A stretch of DNA of 64,000 nt from Blastococcus aggregatus (GTDB lineage Bacteria; Actinomycetota; Actinomycetes; Mycobacteriales; Geodermatophilaceae). The notes below the pieces were generated by a model, which saw only the letters and a list, made by a program, of their open reading frames with translations, ran no database searches and had not been told where the DNA came from. Position numbers and translations under genes: made by a program. Below, piece by piece: positions 15,837-24,348 of the stretch (within the stretch, counting starts at the first letter, position 1; each line of letters opens with the position of its first letter). The stretch lies in contig NZ_OBQI01000001.1 in NCBI RefSeq assembly GCF_900221005.1, positions 248,001 to 312,000 on the forward strand, in the 5' to 3' direction.

Positions 15837-16772
15837 ATGACCGTCGAGACAGTGCAGATCCCGGTCTACCGGCCGTTCGCCGTGCAGGTCGCCCGCCTCC
15901 AGCGGCTGAGCCCGAGCTTCCTGCGGGTGACCTTCGCCGGGGTCGACCTCGACGAGTTCGGCACCAACGGCCACGACCAGCGGATCAAGGTCATGCTCCC
16001 GCTGCCCGGCCGCGGCATCGACGACTGCCCGACCGATCCCGACTGGTACGGCGCGTGGCGCGCGCTGCCCGCCGAGCGGCAGATGCCGATCCGCACCTAC
16101 ACGGTCCGGGCGCTGCGCGCGGAGCGCCGCGAGGTCGACGTCGACTTCGTGCTGCACGGCGCCACCGGGCCTGCCTCGGCCTGGGCCGAGACCGCCACGG
16201 TCGGCGACGAGGTCGTCCTCATCGGCCCGAACTCCCGGTTCCCCGGCCCGACGGGCGGCTTCGAGTGGCACCCGCCGGTCGACGCCTCCTGCCTGCTGAT
16301 CGCCGGCGACGAGACCGCCGTGCCCGCGATCTGCTCGATCGTCGAGTCGCTGCCGGCCGGGCGGCGCGCGCACGTACTGCTCGAGGTCCCCGAGGCGGGT
16401 GACGTGCTGAACCTGGCCGCCCCCGCCGGCGTCGAGGTCACCTGGCTGCCCCGCTCGACCGGCACCGGCGCGCCCGCTGCCCGCGGCGCGCTGCTCACCG
16501 CCGCCGTCGTCGACGCCGTGGCCGAGCTCGCCGACGACCTGGCCCCCTCCCCCTCCGCGCCGCTCGAGGACGTCGACGTCGACAGCGGCATCCTCTGGGA
16601 GGTCCCGGTCGAGGCGACCGTCCCCACCCGCTCGTCGGGGGTCTACGCCTGGCTCGCCGGCGAGGCCGCCGTGGTGAAGGGGCTGCGCCGCCACCTGGTC
16701 CAGACCGTCGGCGTCGACCGGCGTTCGGTGGCGTTCATGGGTTACTGGCGCGAGGGCCGGCAGAGCGACTGA
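15837..16772 (+). CDS. Siderophore-interacting protein (ViuB/SIP flavin reductase family)
   Basis: 311 aa. The N-terminal FAD-binding barrel contains MPIRTYTVR (R-x-Y-T), the flavin-binding signature. The substrate-binding half has LLIAGDETAVPAICSI and a C-terminal GVYAWLAGEAAVVKGLRRHL and GYWREGRQ, typical of the family. These cytoplasmic enzymes reduce ferric siderophores to release iron, using NAD(P)H or ferredoxin. An IdeR-like box upstream indicates induction by iron shortage. No siderophore transporter is next to it. Confidence 0.9.
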   Translation: MTVETVQIPVYRPFAVQVARLQRLSPSFLRVTFAGVDLDEFGTNGHDQRIKVMLPLPGRGIDDCPTDPDWYGAWRALPAERQMPIRTYTVRALRAERREVDVDFVLHGATGPASAWAETATVGDEVVLIGPNSRFPGPTGGFEWHPPVDASCLLIAGDETAVPAICSIVESLPAGRRAHVLLEVPEAGDVLNLAAPAGVEVTWLPRSTGTGAPAARGALLTAAVVDAVAELADDLAPSPSAPLEDVDVDSGILWEVPVEATVPTRSSGVYAWLAGEAAVVKGLRRHLVQTVGVDRRSVAFMGYWREGRQSD

Positions 16773-16783
16773 CCACCTCCGTT

Positions 16784-16809
16784 TGACACCCTGTCAGCAA
16801 CCGGTGTCA
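16784..16809. promoter_or_regulatory. Inverted repeat and -35-like element before small membrane gene
   Basis: TGACACC (16784-16790) and GGTGTCA (16803-16809) form an inverted repeat that begins with TTGACA at 16783. If TTGACA is a -35 box, transcription could begin close to the GTG at 16819, giving a leaderless message. No good -10 is visible. Confidence 0.3.
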
Positions 16810-16818
16810 CATGGACCG

Positions 16819-17070
16819 GTGAGCGGTCGCATCGACGTCCTGGCCATGGACGGCCTCGCGGTCATCGGCACCCTGGGGTTCTTCGTCCCCGCGGTGATCC
16901 TGGTGGCCCTGGTGGTCGGCGCCGTGGTGCGCAACCGGCGGCTCGCCGCCCGGGAGGCGGAGGCCGAGGCTGCCGAGGAGGCCCGCGCGCACGAGGCGCT
17001 CGGCGACTACCAGGACATCGAGGGACGACGCCCGGCGACCGGGGGGCCTACTCCTCCGCCAGCCGACTGA
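16819..17070 (+). CDS. Small single-pass membrane protein, unknown
   Basis: About 83 aa if the GTG at 16819 is used; an ATG at 16846 would give 74 aa, and neither has a good ribosome site. One membrane helix (GFFVPAVILVALVVGAVV) is followed by a charged Ala/Glu/Arg helix and a Pro-rich end. No known domain. Its 3' end overlaps the convergent MerR gene by 23 bases, which is unusual but tolerable. Confidence 0.55.
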   Translation: MSGRIDVLAMDGLAVIGTLGFFVPAVILVALVVGAVVRNRRLAAREAEAEAAEEARAHEALGDYQDIEGRRPATGGPTPPPAD

Positions 17071-17812
17071 GCGCGGTCTCCACCGCCGCCTGCACCGTGC
17101 CGGCCATCTCGGTGCGGAACGCCGCCAGCAGCGCCTGCGCCGCCACCGGCTGCAGCCGGGCGACGGTCGCCCGGATCTCCTCGATCTGCTCCCGGGGCGC
17201 TCCCGCGTCCACCCACGCCTGCCACCGGGTCTCGACGAACATCTGCACGTAGGTGCGCGCGATCTCCCGCACGTGCTCGGTGACGCGGGCCTGCGCGTCG
17301 ATCAGGGCCTCGATCGGGACACCGAGGGCCAGCACCTGGATCCCTGCGGTCAGCAGCGCGGGATCGAGCACCCGGATCCGGGAGTCGCCGATCCGCTCGA
17401 CCAGGCCGAGCTCCACCAGGCTGTCGACGACGGCCGGGCTCTCCGGGACAGCGGCACGGGCCGCCAGCTCGGCACCGGTGATCTCCTCCGGCTCCGGCGG
17501 CAGCCAGGGAGCGAGCAGCGCCCGGTGCAGCGCGAGGGTCGCCGAGCTGCCCGTGGCGGGCGCCGAGGTGAGCGTGCGCTCGATCATGGCCAGCGTGTAG
17601 CCCTCGGCCAGCATCTCGCGCACGAGCAGCAGCCGGGCGACGTGCTGGCGGCCGTAGTACCCGGTGCGGCCGACCATCCGCGGCGGCGGCAGCAGACCCC
17701 GGGCGGCGTAGGCCCGCACGTTGCGCACCGTCACGCCGGCCCGCCGGGCGAGCTGGTCGACCGTCAGCTCGCCGTCGTCGCCGTCCGGCGTCGTCTCACC
17801 TGGGGTGACCAC
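17048..17812 (-). CDS. MerR-family transcriptional regulator
   Basis: 254 aa from the GTG at 17812, chosen because GAGGAGG lies seven bases upstream; a GTG at 17818 sits too close to that site. The MerR winged helix is at about 15-85 (LTVDQLARRAGVTVRNVRAY, GYYGRQHVARLLLVREML). The long C-terminal part (about 100-250) is helical and has no cysteine pair for metal sensing; it resembles actinobacterial MerR proteins with an unknown effector domain. It is divergent from the membrane operon at 17924, which it may control. Confidence 0.82.
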   Translation of the reverse strand: MVTPGETTPDGDDGELTVDQLARRAGVTVRNVRAYAARGLLPPPRMVGRTGYYGRQHVARLLLVREMLAEGYTLAMIERTLTSAPATGSSATLALHRALLAPWLPPEPEEITGAELAARAAVPESPAVVDSLVELGLVERIGDSRIRVLDPALLTAGIQVLALGVPIEALIDAQARVTEHVREIARTYVQMFVETRWQAWVDAGAPREQIEEIRATVARLQPVAAQALLAAFRTEMAGTVQAAVETALSRLAEE

Positions 17813-17838
17813 GCCCACCTCCTCAGCCGCGCATCCAT

Positions 17839-17850
17839 ACGGTAAACCGT
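17839..17850. promoter_or_regulatory. Palindrome in MerR/membrane-operon divergent gap
   Basis: ACGGT-AA-ACCGT sits in an AT-richer stretch between the MerR start and the GTG at 17924. MerR regulators bind such palindromes, so this is a candidate operator. Confidence 0.35.
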
Positions 17851-17923
17851 TCGTTCTATGTATCAGTTGTCGATGTCACGGTGTGGGTGTTCCATGTGAC
17901 CCACATCTACTGAGGGGGTTTGC

Positions 17924-19759
17924 GTGCTGCTCGCCGCTGAGACACGTCCCGCCGGAGGTGCCGCGCTCGGCGAGGTCGCCCTCGCCACCGGCATCGGCGC
18001 CGGCCTGACCGTCGTCCTCCTCGGGTTGGTGTGGCTGCACCGCACCCGCCGCTCCACGGTCCTGACCACGGTCGGGAACCGGCTCGGGGCGGCCACCGGC
18101 GTGCCGGCCTGGGTGGCGCTGCCCACCATCCTCACCACGATCTCGCTGCTCGTGGCGCTGCTCGGGATGCTGTGGGACATCGCGCTGCACATCGGCGTGG
18201 GCCGCGACGAGGGGCCGCTGGCCAACCCCGCGCACTTCCTCATCCTCTTCGGCCTGTTCGGCGTCTTCGCCGGCGGCATCCTGGCCTGCGCCATGCCGCT
18301 GGACGAGAAGCCGGGCCCGTCCGCCGTCCGCTTCGTGCGCGGCTGGGACGTCCCGGTCGGCGGCATCCTGATCACCGTCTCGGGCTTCTACGCGCTGCTC
18401 GGTTTCCCGCTCGACGACGTCTGGCACCGCCTCTTCGGCCAGGACGTCACCCTCTGGGGCCCGACCCACCTGATGCTCATCGGCGGCGCCGGCCTGTCCA
18501 TCATCGGGCTGCTGGTGCTCGAGCAGGAAGGCCACGGCTCGCTCTCCACCGACGACGGCGACGTCAAGGCCGGGCGCACCACGCGGTTCATCCGCCAGGC
18601 GGCGGCCACCGGCGGTCTGCTGCTGGGCATGTCGGTGTTCCAGGGCGAGTACGACTTCGACGTCCCGCAGTTCCGGCTGGTCCTCGAGCCGTTCATGATC
18701 GCCGGTGCCGCGGGCATCGCCCTGGTCGCCGCGCGGATGTTCATGGGCCGCGGCGGCGCGCTGGCCGCGACCGCCTTCTTCCTCGTCATCCGCAGCGGCA
18801 TCGCGCTGATCGTGGGCGGCGGCTTCGACGAGATCACCCCGACCTTCCCGCTGTACCTGGGCTCGGCGATCGTCGTCGAACTGCTGGCGTTCGGTCTCTC
18901 CCCGGCCCGCCGGCCGATCCTGTTCGGCGCCGTCGCCGGGATCGGCATCGGCACCATCGGGCACGCGACCGAGGCCGGCTGGACGCAGGTGGTGCAGACC
19001 CTGTCGTGGAACAGCGACATCCTGGTCGAGGGCACGCTGATGGCGATCGTCGGCGGAGTCGCCGGCGGGCTGCTCGGTGCACTGCTCGCCCTGGGTCTGC
19101 GCCGGCGACTCCCCCGGCCGGTGGTGGCGCGCTCCATCCTGCTGGCCAGCCTGGTGGCCCTGGCGGCCTGCGTCGCGAACGGCCTGGTGGCGAACGTGCC
19201 CGACGACGTCGAGGCGACCTTCGCGATCACCGACGTCGAGAGCGACCCGCGCACCGCCGACATCACCGTGCAGCTCGATCCCGCCGACTTCGCGGACGAC
19301 CCGTCGTGGGTGCAGATCACCTCGTGGCAGGGCGACGGCCTGGTGGTCAACGCGCTCGAGCGCATCGGCGAGGGCGAGTACCGGACCACCGAGCCGGTGC
19401 CGCTGCACGGGACGTGGAAGACGCTGCTGCGGGTGCACGACGGCCGCGTGCTGACCGCGTTCCCGATCTACCTTCCGGCCGACGAGGCGATCGACGCCGA
19501 GGAGGTCGTCGCCGAGGACGGGATGACCCGCTCCGCGATCCCCGAGATCGAGATCCTGCAGCGCGAGCTCAAGGATTCCGGCGGCGGCGTCTGGCTGGTC
19601 TCCAACCTCGTGGTGCTGGCCTGCACCCTCGGCCTGATCGCGGCGATGTCGTGGGGCGTGGCCCGCTACTCCCGCCGGGCGAGCGCCGAGGAGCCCTACC
19701 CCGACGCCCCGGCGGACGAGCCGGTCGACGAGTCGCGCACGCCCACCCGCGCCGGCTGA
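17924..19759 (+). CDS. Large polytopic membrane protein, function unknown
   Basis: 611 aa, GTG start with GAGGGGG upstream. About ten to twelve hydrophobic segments span residues 20-430, including a glycine-rich run with HLMLIGGAGLSIIGLLVLEQ. A soluble extracytoplasmic beta-rich part follows (about 435-540, with DITVQLDPADFADDPSWVQI), then a last membrane helix near 555-580 and an acidic tail. No enzyme motif is recognised. Downstream are a cupredoxin-like lipoprotein and a second membrane protein; comparable actinobacterial sets are sometimes labelled 'fenitrothion hydrolase', which I would not rely on. Confidence 0.72.
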   Translation: MLLAAETRPAGGAALGEVALATGIGAGLTVVLLGLVWLHRTRRSTVLTTVGNRLGAATGVPAWVALPTILTTISLLVALLGMLWDIALHIGVGRDEGPLANPAHFLILFGLFGVFAGGILACAMPLDEKPGPSAVRFVRGWDVPVGGILITVSGFYALLGFPLDDVWHRLFGQDVTLWGPTHLMLIGGAGLSIIGLLVLEQEGHGSLSTDDGDVKAGRTTRFIRQAAATGGLLLGMSVFQGEYDFDVPQFRLVLEPFMIAGAAGIALVAARMFMGRGGALAATAFFLVIRSGIALIVGGGFDEITPTFPLYLGSAIVVELLAFGLSPARRPILFGAVAGIGIGTIGHATEAGWTQVVQTLSWNSDILVEGTLMAIVGGVAGGLLGALLALGLRRRLPRPVVARSILLASLVALAACVANGLVANVPDDVEATFAITDVESDPRTADITVQLDPADFADDPSWVQITSWQGDGLVVNALERIGEGEYRTTEPVPLHGTWKTLLRVHDGRVLTAFPIYLPADEAIDAEEVVAEDGMTRSAIPEIEILQRELKDSGGGVWLVSNLVVLACTLGLIAAMSWGVARYSRRASAEEPYPDAPADEPVDESRTPTRAG

Positions 19760-19801
19760 CCGCCCGGCCCTCCGCCCTACCCGCACAGGAGCCTCCTGCT
19801 C

Positions 19802-20254
19802 GTGACCGTTCGTCCTGCCCGGCTGCCCCGCGCCCTCGCGGCGTCCGCCCTCGTGCTCGTCCTCCCGCTCGCGGCCTGCGCCGGTACGGACGCAGCGGCC
19901 GACGGCGACGGCTCCGCCTCCTCGACTCCCGCCCCGTCGGGCGCGAGCCCGACGGAGGACGCCGGCGCCGCGACCACTGCCCCCGCGGCGTCGGGGACGC
20001 GGATCGAGGTCCAGGTGACGGGCGGCCAGGTCGCCGGCGACACCGGTCGCGTGCCGGTCGCAGCCGGCGAGGAGGTGACGCTGGCGATCACCGGCGACGC
20101 CGCGGACGAGGTGCACGTGCACGGCTACGACCTGACCACCGACCTCGTCCCCGGCACCCCGGCGGAGATCACCTTCGACGCCACCATCCCCGGCGTCTTC
20201 GAGGTGGAGCTGCACGACGCGGGCACGGTGCTGCTCACCCTGCAGGTCTCCTAG
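19802..20254 (+). CDS. Cupredoxin-like lipoprotein
   Basis: 150 aa, GTG start. A signal peptide ends in the lipobox LAAC (Cys about 24). A Ser/Thr/Ala-rich linker is followed by a cupredoxin-like beta domain (about 65-150) with DEVHVHGYD and GVFEVELHDAGTVLLTLQV. His residues that could bind copper are present, but the Cys of blue-copper sites is missing. It is probably exposed on the outer membrane face, between two polytopic membrane proteins, suggesting metal or redox work at the membrane. Confidence 0.75.
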   Translation: MTVRPARLPRALAASALVLVLPLAACAGTDAAADGDGSASSTPAPSGASPTEDAGAATTAPAASGTRIEVQVTGGQVAGDTGRVPVAAGEEVTLAITGDAADEVHVHGYDLTTDLVPGTPAEITFDATIPGVFEVELHDAGTVLLTLQVS

Positions 20255-20258
20255 GCCC

Positions 20259-21563
20259 GTGATGCTCCTCGCCCACGGGGTGGGGTCCCGCACCGACCTG
20301 CCCATCCCGATCGGGTTCGCGCTCTACGGCGCCGGCGCGGCGATCCTCGCCAGCTTCGCCGTGCTGCTGCTGTTCTGGCGCAGCCCGCACCTCGGCGGCG
20401 CCGACTCCGGCCGCCCGCTGCCCGCCGGCCTGCAGCGGGTGCTCGACGGCGCCGGCCCGCGCCGTGGGCTGCAGGCGGTGGCGCTGCTGGTCACGGCGTT
20501 CGTCGTGCTGGTCGCCCTGGGCGGGCCGGAGGAGACGTCGCGCAACCTCGCGCCGTGGGCCCTGTTCGTCACCTTCTGGGTGGGCATCGTCCCGGCCAGC
20601 CTCCTGCTGGGCCCGGTGTGGCGGTTCGCCAACCCGCTGCGGCTGCTGCACCGGCTGCTCCGGCCGCTCGGGCCGGCCGCCCCCGGCGCGCACCGGCTCC
20701 CCGCGCTGGGCCTGTGGCCCGCGGCCGGCTCGCTGCTGGTCTTCGTGTGGCTGGAACTGGTCTACCCCGACCGCTCCGAGCCGATCACCGTCGCGGTCTT
20801 CGTGCTGGCCTACGCCGCCGTCCACCTGGCGCTGGCGCAGTGGTTCGGGGAGGGCTGGTTCGCCGCCGGCGACGGGTTCGAGGCGTACTCGACGCTGGTC
20901 GCCCGGCTCTCCCCGTGGGGACGGCGCAGCGACGGCCGGCTGGTCGTGCGCAACCCGCTGGCCGGCGCGCTGGCCACCCCCGGCCAGCCGGGGCTCGCGG
21001 CGCTGGTCCTGGTGCTGCTGGGCTCGACGGCGTTCGACGGGCTGACCCGCACGGTGTGGTGGCAGACCGGTCCCGGCTCGGCGAACGACTGGTTCTCCGG
21101 CACGGTCGGGCTGCTGCTGTCGATCGGGCTGGTCGCCGGGCTCTACGTCCTGGGCACCCGCCTCTCGGGCCGGCTCGCGGGCCAGGACGAGCGGGTCCAG
21201 CCGGGCCGGTACGCGGCGACGGTCATCCCGATCGCCCTGGGCTACACCGTGGCGCACTACTTCAGCCTGCTCGCGCTGGACGGCCAGACGACCTGGATCC
21301 TGCTCAGCAACCCGTTCGGCGCCGAGGGCGTCGACCTGTTCGGCACCTACGGCAACCGGGTCGACCTCACCGCCGTCAGCGCCGACGTCATCGCCCTGGT
21401 GCAGGTCGGGGCCATCATCACCGGGCACGTCGTCGGGGTGGTCCTCGCCCACGAGCGCGCTCTGCTGTCCGCCCGGCGGGCGCGCGCCTCCGACCAGCTC
21501 CCGCTCGTCCTGGTCATGGTGGTCTTCACCCTCGGCGGGCTCGGGCTGCTCTTCGGGTTCTGA
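20259..21563 (+). CDS. Polytopic membrane protein, function unknown
   Basis: 434 aa (GTG at 20259; the adjacent ATG at 20262 is equally possible). It begins HGVGSRTDLPIPIGFALYG and contains about ten hydrophobic segments, with no signal peptide. The text WRFANPLRLLHRLL and the C-terminal half (LGYTVAHYFSLLALDGQT) suggest a conserved membrane enzyme or transporter, but no catalytic motif is clear. Spacing of four bases to the cupredoxin-like gene indicates one operon with 17924-19759. Confidence 0.72.
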   Translation: MMLLAHGVGSRTDLPIPIGFALYGAGAAILASFAVLLLFWRSPHLGGADSGRPLPAGLQRVLDGAGPRRGLQAVALLVTAFVVLVALGGPEETSRNLAPWALFVTFWVGIVPASLLLGPVWRFANPLRLLHRLLRPLGPAAPGAHRLPALGLWPAAGSLLVFVWLELVYPDRSEPITVAVFVLAYAAVHLALAQWFGEGWFAAGDGFEAYSTLVARLSPWGRRSDGRLVVRNPLAGALATPGQPGLAALVLVLLGSTAFDGLTRTVWWQTGPGSANDWFSGTVGLLLSIGLVAGLYVLGTRLSGRLAGQDERVQPGRYAATVIPIALGYTVAHYFSLLALDGQTTWILLSNPFGAEGVDLFGTYGNRVDLTAVSADVIALVQVGAIITGHVVGVVLAHERALLSARRARASDQLPLVLVMVVFTLGGLGLLFGF

Positions 21564-21675
21564 GCTGCGGACGACGGGGGCGTGGGCTTCAGCTCACGCA
21601 CCCGGATGCCGAAGGAGAGGAAGCCGAGCACGGCGCCACCGGGGTCCACTCCCCGCTCCAGCGGAAGGACCGCCC

Positions 21676-22002
21676 GTGATCGCAGTGACCTGCCGCAACG
21701 GCGAGCACCGCACCATCGACCCGCGCGAGATCGAGCGCGTCGAGTCGGTGCCCGACACCGTGGTGCACATGGTCAGCGGCCGCACCTACGTGCTGGACGG
21801 CGACCTCGACGACCTGCTCCTCAAGATCCGCGACTCGCACGCCGAGCTGCTCGTCGTCCAGAAGCAGCTGGCGGGTGGGACGGCCGAGCTGGCCGACTCC
21901 GCCGCCACCCTGCGGGTGGAACGCCGGGCACGGGCACGGGACGGCGACTCCCCCGGATCGCCGGCCGACCGGCGGCCGGTCGACGGACCGCCCGAGGGCT
22001 GA
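21676..22002 (+). CDS. FlbD-family protein, orphan
   Basis: 108 aa, GTG start with GGAAGGA upstream. Residues 1-60 carry the FlbD pattern: MIAVTCRNGEHRTIDP, IERVESVPDTVVHMVSG and YVLDGDLDDLLLKI. FlbD proteins are short and normally encoded inside flagellar operons, where they affect hook or flagellin assembly. No flagellar gene is present in this window, and the C-terminal 45 residues are an added charged tail. Its role here is unknown. Confidence 0.78.
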   Translation: MIAVTCRNGEHRTIDPREIERVESVPDTVVHMVSGRTYVLDGDLDDLLLKIRDSHAELLVVQKQLAGGTAELADSAATLRVERRARARDGDSPGSPADRRPVDGPPEG

Positions 22003-22023
22003 CCCCCGGCCGCCCGGATCGAC

Positions 22024-22051
22024 GTACAGCCGCGTTCCCACGCGGCTGTAC
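22024..22051. terminator. Bidirectional terminator
   Basis: GTACAGCCGCGT pairs perfectly with ACGCGGCTGTAC around a TCCC loop, 21 bases after the FlbD-family stop and just before the end of the convergent gluconokinase gene. Confidence 0.78.
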
Positions 22052-22052
22052 A

Positions 22053-22589
22053 TCACACCGCCCGGCCTGACCTGCCGAGGGCGGTGATCAGGCCGTCGAC
22101 CACCGCGTCGGGCGAGCCGGCGCCGGAGATCTCCGCGCCGGCCTCGTCGGGCCCGAGCGGCTCGAGCGTGGCGAGCTGGCTGTCGAGCAGGGACGCCGGC
22201 ATGTAGTGGCCGGTGCGGCCCTCGATCCGCTCGCGGATCACGGCGGCATCGGCGGTCACGTGGGCGAACCAGACCGACGGCCGGCCCTCGCGCAGCAGGT
22301 CGCGGTAGCTGCGCTTGAGCGCCGAGCAGGTGACGACGACGGAGCGGCCGGTCGCCTCCCGCTGGTCGATCCAGCCGCCGATGGTGCGCAGCCACGGCCA
22401 GCGGTCCTCGTCGTCCAGCGGATGCCCGGCGGCCATCTTGTCGACGTTGGCACGGGGGTGGAAGTCGTCGCCCTCGGCGAACTCCCAGCCCAGCCGTTCG
22501 GCGAGCTGCACGGCGACGGTCGTCTTCCCCGAGCCGGACACCCCCATGACGACGACGGTGGTGGGCGTCGAGGAGCCGTCGGCCTGCAT
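22053..22589 (-). CDS. gntK: Gluconokinase
   Basis: 178 aa, the usual length. The P-loop MGVSGSGKT, FAEGDDFHP, MAAGHPLDDEDRWPWL and VVTCSALKRSYRDLLR are the family signatures. The enzyme phosphorylates D-gluconate to 6-phosphogluconate, feeding the pentose-phosphate or Entner-Doudoroff route. It lies 41 bases downstream of an esterase gene on the same strand and could share its transcript. No gluconate transporter is adjacent. Confidence 0.92.
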   Translation of the reverse strand: MQADGSSTPTTVVVMGVSGSGKTTVAVQLAERLGWEFAEGDDFHPRANVDKMAAGHPLDDEDRWPWLRTIGGWIDQREATGRSVVVTCSALKRSYRDLLREGRPSVWFAHVTADAAVIRERIEGRTGHYMPASLLDSQLATLEPLGPDEAGAEISGAGSPDAVVDGLITALGRSGRAV

Positions 22590-22630
22590 GGACCGAACCT
22601 AGGACCGCGCGCGACCCCCGGCGACACGGC

Positions 22631-23377
22631 TCAGGACGTGGACAGCGCCGCGAGCAGGACCGGCCAGGCGGTGCTGCGCGGATCGATGACGACGAAGTGC
22701 CCGCCGTCGACCTCCGCGAGCCGGGCCGTGGGATGCGCCGCGACGTAGGAGCGGGCGAGGGCGAGCGGGACGATCTCGTCGGTGGTGCCGTGCACGATCG
22801 TCACCGGGGTGGCCGGGTCGGGCTGCCGGACCGGGTCGAGGTCGGGGCGGCCGGCGGCGGGCCCGCCCAGGAACGCGTGGACGGCGTCCCCGTCGAGCGC
22901 GAGCTCCTCGGCCAGCGCGAGATCCGCGACCGGCGCGAGCGCCACCACTCCGGCGAGCTCCGGCACCCGGCGGTCGACGGCGGCCTGCAGCACCAGGTGT
23001 CCACCCGCGGAGTGCCCGGCCAGCAGCAGCCGCCCGTCGCTGTACCCGGCCAGCTCGCGGGCGGTCGCCAGGTACCCGATCGCCGCGGCGACGTCGTCCA
23101 CCGTGTCGTCGGGCCGGCCGGGCACGCGGCGGTACTCGATCGCCGCCGTCGTCCACCCGGCGTCGGCGAGGGCCGCCGTGAGCGGCCGCACGTGGACCCG
23201 GTCGTAGGCGGGCCGCCAGAAGCCGCCGTGCACGAACACCACCAGCGGCCGTGCCGCAGCCTCCCCGCCACCGAAGCGGACGTCGACCACGGCGTCCGCG
23301 TGGCCGCCGTAGCGCAGCTCCAGGTCAGGGCCGGGCGCAGGCAGGCCGAGGACCGAGCGGTCCTCCTCGGCGGGCAC
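22631..23377 (-). CDS. Alpha/beta hydrolase, carboxylesterase/kynurenine-formamidase-like
   Basis: 248 aa. VFVHGGFWRPAYDR gives the HGGFW oxyanion motif of the BD-FAE/hormone-sensitive-lipase-like group, LLAGHSAGGHLVLQAA gives the nucleophile Ser, VHGTTDEIVPL contributes the acidic residue and VDGGHFVVID the catalytic His. No signal peptide. The substrate is not determinable. It begins one base after the stop of the upstream enoyl-CoA hydratase gene, so the two are coupled. Confidence 0.86.
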   Translation of the reverse strand: MPAEEDRSVLGLPAPGPDLELRYGGHADAVVDVRFGGGEAAARPLVVFVHGGFWRPAYDRVHVRPLTAALADAGWTTAAIEYRRVPGRPDDTVDDVAAAIGYLATARELAGYSDGRLLLAGHSAGGHLVLQAAVDRRVPELAGVVALAPVADLALAEELALDGDAVHAFLGGPAAGRPDLDPVRQPDPATPVTIVHGTTDEIVPLALARSYVAAHPTARLAEVDGGHFVVIDPRSTAWPVLLAALSTS

Positions 23378-23378
23378 C

Positions 23379-24044
23379 TCAGCCGCCGACGTGGGCCCGG
23401 AGGCTGTCCAGCGCGGGGCCGTACATCCGCGCCTTGATCGTGCGGAGCGTCTCCCCCGCCTTGCCGGCCAGGCCGGTGGCGATCTCCACGGCGGTGGACC
23501 GGACGGCGTCCTCGGCGACGGCGGTGTCGACGATGCCGGCCTCGACGGCCTCGGCCCCGCCGTAGCGGCGGCCGGTGGTCATCGCGACGTGCGCGGTCTG
23601 CGGGGTCAGCCGGCTCTGGATCAGCGCGGACATGCCCGGGGTGAACGGGATCTGGATGTCGACCTCGGGCAGGCACCAGAAGCCGCGGTCCGCGCGCATG
23701 ACGCGGACGTCGTGGCTCAGCGTCAGCATGGCCCCGGCCGCGAAGGCATGCCCCTGGATCGCTGCGACGGTGACGACCGGCAGGGCGAGCACCCGCGCCA
23801 GCAGGTGCTGGACGCCGGAGACGTACGTCCCGCGCTCGGCCTCGTGAGTGGAGAGCCACTCCAGGTCCAGGCCGTTGGAGAAGAACTTGCCGGTGGCGGT
23901 GGTGACCAGGGCGCGGGCGCCGTCGGCCTGCTCGACCTCGTCGAGCGCGGCGTTCATCGCGGTCAGCCAGTCGGGGGAGAACCGGTTCTCGGTGTCCCCG
24001 AGGTCGAGCACGAACACGTCGCCGGAGCGGTCCAGCGTGGGCAT
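23379..24044 (-). CDS. Enoyl-CoA hydratase/isomerase family protein
   Basis: 221 aa from the ATG at 24044, which has GGAAGGA upstream; a longer frame back to 24119 is less likely. It has crotonase-type elements (TATGKFFSNGLDLEWL near 60, IQGHAFAAGAMLTLSHDVRV near 100) but is shorter than classic hydratases and resembles Delta3,Delta2-enoyl-CoA isomerase-like proteins. The CoA ester acted on is unknown. First gene of a probable operon with the esterase and perhaps gntK. Confidence 0.82.
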   Translation of the reverse strand: MPTLDRSGDVFVLDLGDTENRFSPDWLTAMNAALDEVEQADGARALVTTATGKFFSNGLDLEWLSTHEAERGTYVSGVQHLLARVLALPVVTVAAIQGHAFAAGAMLTLSHDVRVMRADRGFWCLPEVDIQIPFTPGMSALIQSRLTPQTAHVAMTTGRRYGGAEAVEAGIVDTAVAEDAVRSTAVEIATGLAGKAGETLRTIKARMYGPALDSLRAHVGG

Positions 24045-24348
24045 GGCGGTCCTTCCGGAACAGGCGGCAGCAGGCGGGCTCCGTCGTCGGAACGACGTGC
24101 CCGGGTTGCGCACGATCATGCCGGTCGGCCGAGCGCGCCGATGAGGGGACCTCGCCGTCCGACCGACCAGCGGCGGCCCCCGGTGACCCGGAGCGGAAGG
24201 TCACGGGTCTGCGACAGAGTGGCCAGATCTGTGACCTGCGCCACGAAAGGCGCACAGACTCGGGAGGACGGCCCGGACGTCCGCTCATCGACCCGATGGA
24301 TCTCGGCCCGTCTGCTGGCCCTGTACGCCTGATCCGAGGAGTGACCGC

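Noticed and set aside
17876-20305. Very long open frame on the minus strand across the membrane operon
   Set aside because: It is a GC-rich codon-phase shadow: Arg/Gly/Asp/Gln-rich translation with no domain, while the plus strand encodes clear membrane and lipoprotein sequence.
24183-24204. GTGACC/GGTCAC inverted repeat upstream of the substrate-binding protein as an operator
   Set aside because: Short arms with a 10-base gap in GC-rich DNA; no regulator nearby and chance occurrence is likely.
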